From: Paraktedonobacter sp035294465
GTDB lineage: Bacteria > Chloroflexota > Ktedonobacteria > Ktedonobacterales > Ktedonobacteraceae
Direction: 5' to 3'
Length of the DNA: 20,318 nt
Assembly: GCA_035294465.1 (NCBI GenBank)
Contig: DATGKW010000001.1
Coordinates: forward strand, 1-20,318
The notes under the pieces are model-generated. The model searched no databases. It was not told the DNA's origin and saw only the letters and a program-made list of their open reading frames with translations. Each line of letters starts with the position of its first letter. The first letter of the stretch is position 1. The position numbers and the translations under genes are program-made. Below are positions 1-6,491 of the stretch, piece after piece.

Positions 1-197
1 ACTCTGAATCCAGGGAAAGAAAGTGTTTCTAGCGCACCCGCCAGCATGGCCAGGAAAGACAGGCCAATGCTGCACAAGATTGCCTGATCCTGTGCTCGAG
101 AAAATTCTTCGTAGCGCTTTGTATAAAAATCGAACTGATGCTCAAAGCGATAGCGCTGGTAGAGTTGAAAAAATTGATCCGCCTCCTGCTGATTCAT
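1..197 (-). CDS. Second DUF4231/SLATT-like membrane protein (N-terminal part, runs off window)
   Basis: This reading frame starts at an ATG (197-195) that overlaps the stop of the gene upstream in an ATGA arrangement, and stays open for 65 codons to the window edge. The N-terminus (MNQQEADQFFQLYQRYRFEH) is amphipathic and rich in aromatic and charged residues, followed by DFYTKRYEEFSRAQDQA and the beginning of a hydrophobic helix (ILCSIGLSFLAMLAGAL). A charged pre-helix followed by a two-TM hairpin is the layout of DUF4231/SLATT proteins, which are predicted pore-forming effectors in nucleotide-signalled conflict systems. The stop-start overlap predicts translational coupling and 1:1 expression with its partner. 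The second TM helix and any C-terminal domain lie outside the window, so the family call is provisional. Confidence 0.55.
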   Translation of the reverse strand, partial: MNQQEADQFFQLYQRYRFEHQFDFYTKRYEEFSRAQDQAILCSIGLSFLAMLAGALETLSFPGFR

Positions 198-691
198 CGC
201 TCTTTCCCCTTAATGCTAATTTCAATCACCCGCTCTCTCAAATGAGTTATGCGGTCCTGCTCGTCTGCATAAAAGCCCTGGTGCCCAAGAAACAGGAAGT
301 ATTCGCCACGCAGTGCTTCTGCTGCGAGCCTGGCATTCAAATAGTTTTCATGATAGTGAAAAGAACGCAGAATAAGTGCTGCGGCGCTGACGACCGCAGC
401 TACGAGCGCCGTCAGAATGCCAATCACGATGCTATCTGCGACAAACTGGATAATACCGAGGATTGTTACCAGCATGCCACCGAAGATCACGATCACGTAC
501 AACCCTCGATACAGATTCTGGTACCGTCGCGCCTTATTATCCAGGCTGCGAAATATGTTCATCAGTTCTGCTTCCAGGATCGCAAAATCTGCCTGGAACG
601 CCGGATATTTGCTTTGTTCATCTTTAGGAACAATTTCCTGTATCTCATCCAATTTCAGGCGTATTTTAGGAAATTGGTTGAATAGCTCCAT
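194..691 (-). CDS. DUF4231/SLATT two-TM membrane protein
   Basis: This 165-residue protein has a polar, helical N-terminal third (residues 1-60), two adjacent hydrophobic helices at about 64-85 and 87-109 joined by a very short turn, and a C-terminal amphipathic helix. Residues ~119-140 (NARLAAEALRGEYFLFLGHQ, then GFYAD) match the A-E-x-L-x-x-E-Y ... G-x-Y pattern I associate with DUF4231. SLATT-superfamily proteins of this shape are predicted membrane pore effectors paired with nucleotide or ligand sensors. The ATG at 691 is preferred over the TTG at 694; GGGGG sits 4 nt upstream. The next gene starts inside its stop codon, so the two are translationally coupled. No sensor or nucleotidyltransferase is visible upstream; a partner would have to lie left of the window. 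Confidence 0.7.
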   Translation of the reverse strand: MELFNQFPKIRLKLDEIQEIVPKDEQSKYPAFQADFAILEAELMNIFRSLDNKARRYQNLYRGLYVIVIFGGMLVTILGIIQFVADSIVIGILTALVAAVVSAAALILRSFHYHENYLNARLAAEALRGEYFLFLGHQGFYADEQDRITHLRERVIEISIKGKER

Positions 692-734
692 CAAGCCCCC
701 TTTTTGTTCTCTCGCCGGGATGAAATGGGAAGTA

Positions 735-758
735 CCTCTATTCGTTTTCGAATAGAGG
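735..758. repeat. Perfect 10-bp inverted repeat in front of the SLATT pair
   Basis: Arms CCTCTATTCG (735-744) and CGAATAGAGG (749-758) are exact reverse complements around a TTTT centre. No T-run follows on either strand, so it is not a standard terminator. On the minus strand it covers the predicted transcription start (about 755), 44 nt before the SLATT start codon, where it could be an operator or a 5' mRNA hairpin. Confidence 0.6.
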
Positions 759-761
759 GCG

Positions 762-790
762 ACAATAACAAGTGGATAATATCATATCAA
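762..790 (-). promoter_or_regulatory. Candidate sigma-70-type promoter for the SLATT pair
   Basis: On the minus strand TTGATA (790-785; 5 of 6 match to TTGACA) is separated by exactly 17 bp from TATTGT (767-762; 4 of 6 match to TATAAT). The predicted start of transcription is near 755, about 64 nt before the ATG at 691, and falls in the inverted repeat at 735-758. Read by eye only. Confidence 0.4.
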
Positions 791-937
791 TGTCGCGTAA
801 GGAATATCCCGGCATCGAGCAGAAGGGAAATCATCCGGGCAAGAGTACAAAAATCATACGGAATCGAGGTAAGTAATAGCATAGCTTCGGTCATCTCTCA
901 GGTTTATGACATGAGGCGATGCGCTTTAGCCTTTACC

Positions 938-2569
938 TCACACAAGATTAACCTGCACCATATGGTAGCCGGTCGCGCCGCCGGGCGTCGTGCCCTGCCT
1001 CTGGGCTGTTTGCACCTGGCCAGTGCCATCGGTAGCGCGCGCCACCAGCGTATACAGGCCCTTTGCTTCCGGCCGCCACTGGTATGTCCAGAGTACCCAG
1101 GTATCTTTGGAGAGCGGCGGGGCGAGTTGCGCGTCATGCCAGGTCGTGCCGTTGTCTGTGCTGACCTCAACCTTCTGAATGCCGCGATATCCGGCGAAAG
1201 CAAAGCCGCTGATCGGGAGGATTGGCTGGAACATCACGCGTCCATACGGCGTGTCAATGCGTGTGATGGTGTGCAATGGCCCATTGTACCAGCCCTGGTC
1301 AGAGTACAATCCCCCGACAAAGTGATCGATGAGTTCGACGCGGGTCAGCCATTTGGGGTTCTCTTCGCCATAGTGGCCAGGGATAAGCGCGCGCACCGGG
1401 TAGCCATGCCGGACGGGCAGTTCTGCTCCGTTCATACGAAAGGCCAGCAGAGCCTCGGCCTTGAGCACTTCCTCCAATGGCTGGCTAATGGTATAGCCAT
1501 CGACGCTGTAGAAGGCCACGTAGCGTGCGCCTGGCTTTGCTCCGCCATGCCTCTCCAGTAGCGAACTGAAGGTCACGCCCTGCCAGACGGCCGTGCTAAT
1601 CAGACGGCCACCAATGCCGTTAGCGATACATTCGAGCGTTACAGCGCGCGAAGTCGAAGGCAGGCTAGTAAATTCCTCGTAGGTGTACGTTCCGGGTTTT
1701 TCAACCATGCCGGTGATTTCCAGACGCCAGACATTGAGGGACGGCGAAGGGTCGATGGGGTTCTGCGTAACAACATAGTGTTCGCTATTGGGGGTAATCT
1801 GCGCAGTGAGAGTGGGTGGCGGAGACTCGATGCCGTCGTAGGTACTGAAACTATCCAGATACTCGCGTATCAGGCCCAGAGCGCCAGCAGTTGCTCCGAC
1901 TCCCAGAACGGCCACGCCGCTGCGTGCCAGCAGCGCGCGCCTGCTCTGCGTGTGTGCTGGCGTATCTGCACGTCGCTCTTTGGGCAATAGGGCGCGATAG
2001 CACCAGCCAAGCGCCAGGGCATAGAACTCAAAATCGAGCAGCAAACCAAGCGACGAGGCTAGACGTGACCAATCTACGGGCAGGCCCAGGAAGTTTTGCC
2101 GGATCTCGGTCCAGAAAAGAACTGTTCCCACTATACTCAAGGCCAGGCCCAGCGGCAGTATGACCAACCACTCTCGCCTGCCGGGCCGGTAGCCTGCGAC
2201 CGGGATGCGCAGGTGTACAAGAGTTGCGTAGAGCAAGCCCAGCAAGCAGCCAAGCACAAGCATGCTGAGCAGCGTCAGGCCCAGCGGTGCGGTTTTTGAA
2301 TGCGTACCGAAGAAGATGAGCATATGGACAAATTGGACTGCAGGCAATCTCTTGAGGAAAAAATCACCAAACAACTCAACGGGAGTGGGGATACCTGCCT
2401 CCAGGCGTAGAATGAGCATACAGACAATACTGACCAGACCTCCTACAAGTCCCGCCGCGAACGCGGAGAGGAACGATAGAAACCAGTTCTTTATTCGCGC
2501 TCCCCATCCTGTTCGCGATGAATCCGGCGGACTCTCTTTTTCAATCACGGATACTTGCTTGTCTTGCAT
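938..2569 (-). CDS. Membrane-anchored sulfite-oxidase-family molybdopterin oxidoreductase
   Basis: This is a predicted Mo-cofactor oxidoreductase of 543 residues. The ATG at 2569 is chosen because AAGGAG lies 6 nt upstream; the frame stays open further but has no better site. The N-terminal ~200 residues are membrane-embedded (hydrophobic stretches near 29-55, 80-119, 133-153 and 171-190). A twin-arginine-like SRRALLAR (209-216) then precedes a further hydrophobic helix (to ~234), which would place the catalytic part outside the membrane. The Mo-binding domain follows: TLECIANGIGG gives the expected molybdenum-ligating cysteine (C314), and GYPVRALIPGHYGEENPKWL (389-408) is the typical second motif. 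The C-terminal ~110 residues look like the Ig-like dimerisation domain. Substrate and electron acceptor are unknown; no cytochrome or Moco biosynthesis gene is adjacent. Confidence 0.85.
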   Translation of the reverse strand: MQDKQVSVIEKESPPDSSRTGWGARIKNWFLSFLSAFAAGLVGGLVSIVCMLILRLEAGIPTPVELFGDFFLKRLPAVQFVHMLIFFGTHSKTAPLGLTLLSMLVLGCLLGLLYATLVHLRIPVAGYRPGRREWLVILPLGLALSIVGTVLFWTEIRQNFLGLPVDWSRLASSLGLLLDFEFYALALGWCYRALLPKERRADTPAHTQSRRALLARSGVAVLGVGATAGALGLIREYLDSFSTYDGIESPPPTLTAQITPNSEHYVVTQNPIDPSPSLNVWRLEITGMVEKPGTYTYEEFTSLPSTSRAVTLECIANGIGGRLISTAVWQGVTFSSLLERHGGAKPGARYVAFYSVDGYTISQPLEEVLKAEALLAFRMNGAELPVRHGYPVRALIPGHYGEENPKWLTRVELIDHFVGGLYSDQGWYNGPLHTITRIDTPYGRVMFQPILPISGFAFAGYRGIQKVEVSTDNGTTWHDAQLAPPLSKDTWVLWTYQWRPEAKGLYTLVARATDGTGQVQTAQRQGTTPGGATGYHMVQVNLV

Positions 2570-2945
2570 TAATGGCTCCTTATATTGACTTGGAAATAAG
2601 ACCCTCTCCACGCATTCAGAATTCTCGCCCTCTCGTAGCGGCGCAATCGCGGAAGCTATCAAGCGGGCGCCACTGGTACGAGTAAGTCATCGGAATGGAA
2701 AGTAGGCATACTGGATAAACAAACAGGAAAAACCTTTCAGCTAGGTACACGCACGAGAGGGGGCAATTTTGCAGAGGAGATCGGCTTTGCCCAACCATAT
2801 ATAGCTCCAGGAAATGCTCTATTCAGCAAATTTTTAGCAAGAGGCTGCTGAAAATTCAGCAAGCTATGGCACTCTAAAGTTAGCAGGGTGTTCCTTTGCA
2901 AGCAGAGATGACCCAATTCCTGACAATCTCAATGGGGGAAAATAA
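2570..2945. other. 376-bp divergent intergenic region
   Basis: The region separates the oxidoreductase (leftwards) from the decarboxylase (rightwards). It contains the TTYAGCAAR direct repeats at 2822-2861, a loose stem GGGCAA (2761-2766)/TTGCCC (2787-2792), and the Shine-Dalgarno sites of both genes. A possible -10 for the decarboxylase is TAAAGT (2875-2880), with no good -35; a repeat unit sits where the -35 would be. I see no convincing promoter for the oxidoreductase and no RNA gene. A 60-codon minus-strand frame (2798-2616) is considered under rejected items. Confidence 0.5.
2822..2861 (+). promoter_or_regulatory. Phased TTYAGCAAR repeats upstream of the decarboxylase (putative activator site)
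   Basis: Units start at 2822 (TTCAGCAAA), 2833 (TTTAGCAAG) and 2855 (TTCAGCAAG), so all spacings are multiples of 11 bp. The last unit is also the right arm of an inverted repeat TGCTGAA (2846-2852)/TTCAGCA (2855-2861). It ends 14 bp before a possible -10 (TAAAGT, 2875-2880), as in promoters where an activator replaces the -35. The first 18 bp recur with one mismatch at 8915-8932. Spacing by one helical turn is typical of OmpR/PhoB-type winged-helix regulators; the cognate regulator is unknown. Confidence 0.4.
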
Positions 2946-4445
2946 ATGAATCAGTATAAGATAAATACACATACATCGGTTGCTGATCGAAGGAAGAATG
3001 ATCAGGGCTTTGCTTTCACCGAAGAGAGACTGCGTGATCTGGGGTATCAGGTGATCGATGAAGTTGCTGCTTACCTTTCAGGCATAGAAGAACGCCCTCT
3101 CTGGCGCGAAATGCCAGAAGACGTGCGCCGGCTGTTGCGAGATCAGCCGCTCCCAGGGCAGGGAAAGCCTTTTGAGGAGACGCTGGCTTTCTTGCGCGAA
3201 ATGATCCTGCCCTATCCCCAGGGCAACGGCCATCCTCGCTTCGCAGGCTGGATCAACTCTGCTCCTGCCCACGCGAGCGTGCTGCTCAAACCGCTGGCCG
3301 CAGCCATGAATCCGAACTGTGGGATTGGCGAGCACGCGGGCCAGGAATTAGAGCGGCGAGCCGTGCAGTGGATCATGGAATTGTGCGGATTTCCGGTCGA
3401 TGGCAGCGCGGGCGTTTTTGTCAGCGGTGGGTCCGAGGCAAACTTTACCTGCCTGCAAGCAGCGCGTTATTGGGCAGCTCGGGCGCGCGGCTGGGACGTT
3501 CGCCGCCGAGGTATCCAGAGCCTCTCGCAGCCGTTTGTGCTCTATCAGTCGGATCAGGGTCATTTCAGTGTGCGCAAATCGGTCGAGGCGATGGGATTGG
3601 GCAGTGACTCAATCCATATTATACCTACTACTGCCTCCTGCCAGATGGATATTGACCAGCTCGCTTTGCGCATCGAACAGGACCGCAAGGCCGGACTCAC
3701 TCCCTTTTGTGTTGCAGCCACGGCAGGCACAGTCGAGACCGGCGCAATCGATCCATTAGACGAACTGGCAGATCTGTGCGGTGAGCAAGGACTCTGGTTG
3801 CATGTGGATGGAGCTTACGGAGCATTTGGTATCCTGGACGAACGGATCGCGTCGCTCTACAAGGGTATCGAGCGTGCGGACTCGCTGGCAACGGATCAGC
3901 ACAAATGGCTCTCAGTACCTATTGACTGTGGGTGTGCCCTGGTGCGCCATGGCTCTGTCCTGCACGATACCTTCTGCCTGACTCATGCTGGGCCGGAAGA
4001 ACATGAAGCCTGGATGTCTGAATACACCCTTCAGCGCACGCGTCGTTTCCGTGCTCTCGATGCCTGGGCCGTTGTACGCACAGCAGGTCGCTCCGGGTTG
4101 GCTGCTGCGATTGCCTCCAACCGAGACATGGCTGGTCTTTTCGCCCGCCTGATCGCGGCCGAACCCTCCCTGGAGTTGATTTCAGCCGGCCCTCTGAGCA
4201 TTGTTCGTTTTCGCTACGCGCCGGTTAACCTGCGCAAGCAGCCGCGTTTGCTTGATCCTCTCAATAAAGCGCTGGCTGCCAGGATTCAGCAACGTGGCAA
4301 CGCCTTCTTTACCAGTACGCGTTTCCAGGGCAAAGAAGTGCTGCGGGCATGCTTCGTCAATTATATGACCGATGAAAACGATGTTCACATTATGTTTGAT
4401 GAAGTGCTTTCTGCTGTCAGAGCATTGTCTCCGCAATCATACTGA
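2946..4445 (+). CDS. PLP-dependent group II amino acid decarboxylase (AADC-like)
   Basis: This cytosolic enzyme of 499 residues should remove the alpha-carboxyl of an L-amino acid to give an amine. The fold-type I landmarks are present: SGGSEANF (160-167) at the phosphate-binding turn, H206 in QGHFSVRK (cofactor-stacking His), D288 in HVDGAYG (pairs with the pyridine nitrogen) and K320 in TDQHKW (internal aldimine). The N-terminal segment (about 25-120, PLWREMPEDV through HPRFAGW) matches the family's N-terminal region. The ATG has GGGGGA 6 nt upstream. Length fits the aromatic-L-amino-acid decarboxylase group, but the HVDGAYG variant, instead of the more usual HVDAAYAG, means the substrate cannot be assigned. 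It probably forms an operon with the cysteine-synthase gene 58 bp downstream, with no terminator between. Confidence 0.85.
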   Translation: MNQYKINTHTSVADRRKNDQGFAFTEERLRDLGYQVIDEVAAYLSGIEERPLWREMPEDVRRLLRDQPLPGQGKPFEETLAFLREMILPYPQGNGHPRFAGWINSAPAHASVLLKPLAAAMNPNCGIGEHAGQELERRAVQWIMELCGFPVDGSAGVFVSGGSEANFTCLQAARYWAARARGWDVRRRGIQSLSQPFVLYQSDQGHFSVRKSVEAMGLGSDSIHIIPTTASCQMDIDQLALRIEQDRKAGLTPFCVAATAGTVETGAIDPLDELADLCGEQGLWLHVDGAYGAFGILDERIASLYKGIERADSLATDQHKWLSVPIDCGCALVRHGSVLHDTFCLTHAGPEEHEAWMSEYTLQRTRRFRALDAWAVVRTAGRSGLAAAIASNRDMAGLFARLIAAEPSLELISAGPLSIVRFRYAPVNLRKQPRLLDPLNKALAARIQQRGNAFFTSTRFQGKEVLRACFVNYMTDENDVHIMFDEVLSAVRALSPQSY

Positions 4446-4503
4446 CTGTTGTGAATAGAGAAATGGCTAGTAAAAAGTAGCTCTCTCGAAAGGATCTAAA
4501 TTT

Positions 4504-5436
4504 ATGTATTATCACAATATATTAGAAACAGTGGGCAATACTCCCTTAATCGAGTTAAGCAGCTTCAGCCCGCGTCCAGGCATACAGATCTTTGCAAAGA
4601 TGGAAGGTGTCAACCCATCGGGAAGTATCAAGGATCGTATAGCAAAAAAAATGATTGAGCAGGCTGAGGAGCAAGGTATATTAAAGGCTGGTTCGATCTT
4701 ACTGGAACCAACCAGCGGCAATACAGGTGTGGCGATGGCACTAGTGGCCGGCATGAAGGGCTACCCATTCACTGCGGTCGTTTCCGAGAAAGGAACGCAG
4801 GAAAAGCGGCGCATGCTTGAACTCTATGGAGCTACCGTGATTACTTCACCGGGAGCCGCCGGGAGTAATGGAGCGATTCGTCTGGCACAGGAGCTGGTTC
4901 AGCAGGACAGGCGCTATGTTATGCTCTTTCAGTACGGCAACGCGGCTAATCCGGCTGCACATTACGAAACAACTGGTCCAGAGATTCTGCGCGACTTGCC
5001 GGATCTGAATGTGCTGGTTGCGGGACTTGGCTCCGGGGGCACGCTCACCGGCATTGGCCGTCGCCTGAAAGAGCACAATCCTGCTATTCAGATTGTCGCG
5101 GCTGAGCCGGTTCAGGGAGATAGCATTCAGGGCTTGCGCAGCCTCGCAGACGGCTTTATCCCACCTGTTCTCGATCAATCCGTGCTGGATCGGCGAGTCC
5201 TGATATCGAGCCAGCAGGCATGGGTTCGCACGCTGCAATTGCGTGTGCAAGAAGGGATCTTCGCCGGCCCGTCCAGCGGCGCGGTTCTGGACGTAGCTCT
5301 GGGCGTAGCGGAGCACATGGAGCGAGGAAAAATCGTGATTTTGCTGGCTGATGGTGGCTGGAAATATTTGAGCGAGCAGAACTGGACGACGCAGGCGGAT
5401 AAGACGCCCGCGCTCTCTACTCCCGACTGCTTGTAA
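4504..5436 (+). CDS. cysM: CysM-type cysteine synthase (PLP beta-family)
   Basis: This 310-residue fold-type II PLP enzyme is of the beta-replacement family that makes cysteine from an activated serine. K43 in NPSGSIKDR is the cofactor lysine, SGNTG (71-75) the substrate loop, GLGSGGTLTG (174-183) the phosphate-binding glycine loop, and FAGPSSGA the serine that contacts the pyridine ring. ADGGWKYLS near the C-terminus and HYETTGPEI resemble the M. tuberculosis CysM subgroup more than CysK. From memory of that protein, R212 in GLRSLADGF lines up with its Arg220, which is linked to O-phosphoserine use. A CysO-like sulfur carrier or Mec protease is not visible here. AAAGGAT lies 8 nt before the ATG. 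Cystathionine-synthase-like activity cannot be excluded. Confidence 0.8.
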   Translation: MYYHNILETVGNTPLIELSSFSPRPGIQIFAKMEGVNPSGSIKDRIAKKMIEQAEEQGILKAGSILLEPTSGNTGVAMALVAGMKGYPFTAVVSEKGTQEKRRMLELYGATVITSPGAAGSNGAIRLAQELVQQDRRYVMLFQYGNAANPAAHYETTGPEILRDLPDLNVLVAGLGSGGTLTGIGRRLKEHNPAIQIVAAEPVQGDSIQGLRSLADGFIPPVLDQSVLDRRVLISSQQAWVRTLQLRVQEGIFAGPSSGAVLDVALGVAEHMERGKIVILLADGGWKYLSEQNWTTQADKTPALSTPDCL

Positions 5437-5573
5437 CTGGAGCCGGTTAAGATCGACTCTGGTTATGGGGTACCTTCTTCCTACGCACTGGCGTCCACAA
5501 TTGACCGGTGAATCCATTTTGTATTACCCTCAAAGGAGAAAGAAAACCTGAAGGATTAGGAGCCTGTTTGTCT

Positions 5574-6491
5574 ATGTTCTCTGTGAAGCGTTCCGCCATG
5601 GCGGCATCCCGGACGAAAGCGTCAGCACTTTCTAAGGGAGAGGATCAACCCACCGCTCCACTAGTTCCTGTCACTGGCGCATTACAGAATCCCCTTACTA
5701 CTTCGCCACTTTCTATCACTGGTACTTCCTGGTCTACTCTGGATAGCAGGGTAGCGACGGGCGGGCTGGCGAATCCTCCGGATGGGAGTAATCTGAGCCG
5801 CGTACCGGTGGTTATCAAGGGTGAATTGAAGCGCCCGGAGCCACTCCCGCCGCCTTCCCCGGAGTCCCGCAGGAAACACAGCAAGCGCCTCTGGATACTA
5901 GGAATTGTGGTCCTGGTTTTGACTATCGCCGCCACTCTGCTGGTTACTACTCCGCAGGGGCAGGAGCTTACCGCGAAGGTTGTTGGCCCGGCGCCGAATT
6001 CCGGTACGCTGGTGAGCGGCCAGCACAATAGCAATGAGTCCTCTATTTCGGCGCTGGCCACCACCACCTATATGTATGAAAACGATGGCTTCGATCCCTA
6101 TGCTTACGGCCAGGTCACGGTCTCTAGCGGGAAAAGCTCATTGCCCTGGCCATATGGGCAATGTACCTACTGGGCCAACTACTACTATCATGAGTTGACC
6201 GGCTACTGGGTGCAGTGGAGCGGCAATGCCGATCAGTGGTTCCAGGGCGCGCAGATGGCTGGCTGGGATTACGGGCAAACCCCTCCCGTTGGTGTCCCTT
6301 CGATTATTGTATTGCTGCCCGGTGTCCAGGGAGCCAGCAGCTATGGACATGTGGCGGTGGTCACAGGCCGGAGTGGTAATGTGGTGCATACCAGTAACAT
6401 GAACTGGGGTTACGGCGGCTATGGAAACGTTGAAGAGGTTGACTTCACTCTTGGGCCGGGAGTCTATTTCGTCTGGCACCCCGCGAACTAA
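5574..6491 (+). CDS. Signal-anchored CHAP-domain peptidoglycan hydrolase
   Basis: The 305-residue product has a Ser/Pro-rich, probably cytoplasmic N-terminal tail (1-100), one TM helix after a basic patch (RRKHSKRLWILGIVVLVL, ~99-116, continuing to ~126), an extracytoplasmic spacer, and a C-terminal CHAP domain (~185-305). The CHAP signature includes C197 in PYGQCTYWAN, H259 in SYGHVAVV and a polar residue in NMNWGYGG (about N277). CHAP enzymes are cysteine amidases or endopeptidases of cell-wall peptides. The ATG at 5574 is chosen (TAGGAG 11 nt upstream); the frame is also open from a GTG at 5508 without a good ribosome site. Its last 47 bases overlap the convergent histidine-kinase gene. 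Whether it remodels its own wall or acts as a secreted toxin is unknown. Confidence 0.8.
   Translation: MFSVKRSAMAASRTKASALSKGEDQPTAPLVPVTGALQNPLTTSPLSITGTSWSTLDSRVATGGLANPPDGSNLSRVPVVIKGELKRPEPLPPPSPESRRKHSKRLWILGIVVLVLTIAATLLVTTPQGQELTAKVVGPAPNSGTLVSGQHNSNESSISALATTTYMYENDGFDPYAYGQVTVSSGKSSLPWPYGQCTYWANYYYHELTGYWVQWSGNADQWFQGAQMAGWDYGQTPPVGVPSIIVLLPGVQGASSYGHVAVVTGRSGNVVHTSNMNWGYGGYGNVEEVDFTLGPGVYFVWHPAN

Noticed and set aside
23..685. 220-codon plus-strand frame opposite the SLATT genes
   Set aside because: It is antisense to two genes with coherent membrane topology and an ATGA overlap; its own product is compositionally odd, with no recognisable motif and no ribosome site.
704..1561. 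285-codon plus-strand frame opposite the molybdoenzyme
   Set aside because: The minus strand carries clear sulfite-oxidase-family motifs throughout this stretch; the plus frame has none.
2616..2798. 60-codon minus-strand frame in the 376-bp intergenic region, with GGAG 6 nt before its ATG and one hydrophobic stretch
   Set aside because: The ribosome site is attractive, but codon third positions show no bias like the neighbouring genes and the peptide has no recognisable feature. Possibly a small leader protein, but not supported enough to annotate.
4846..5517. 223-codon minus-strand frame opposite cysM
   Set aside because: It is antisense to an intact PLP enzyme with all catalytic motifs.
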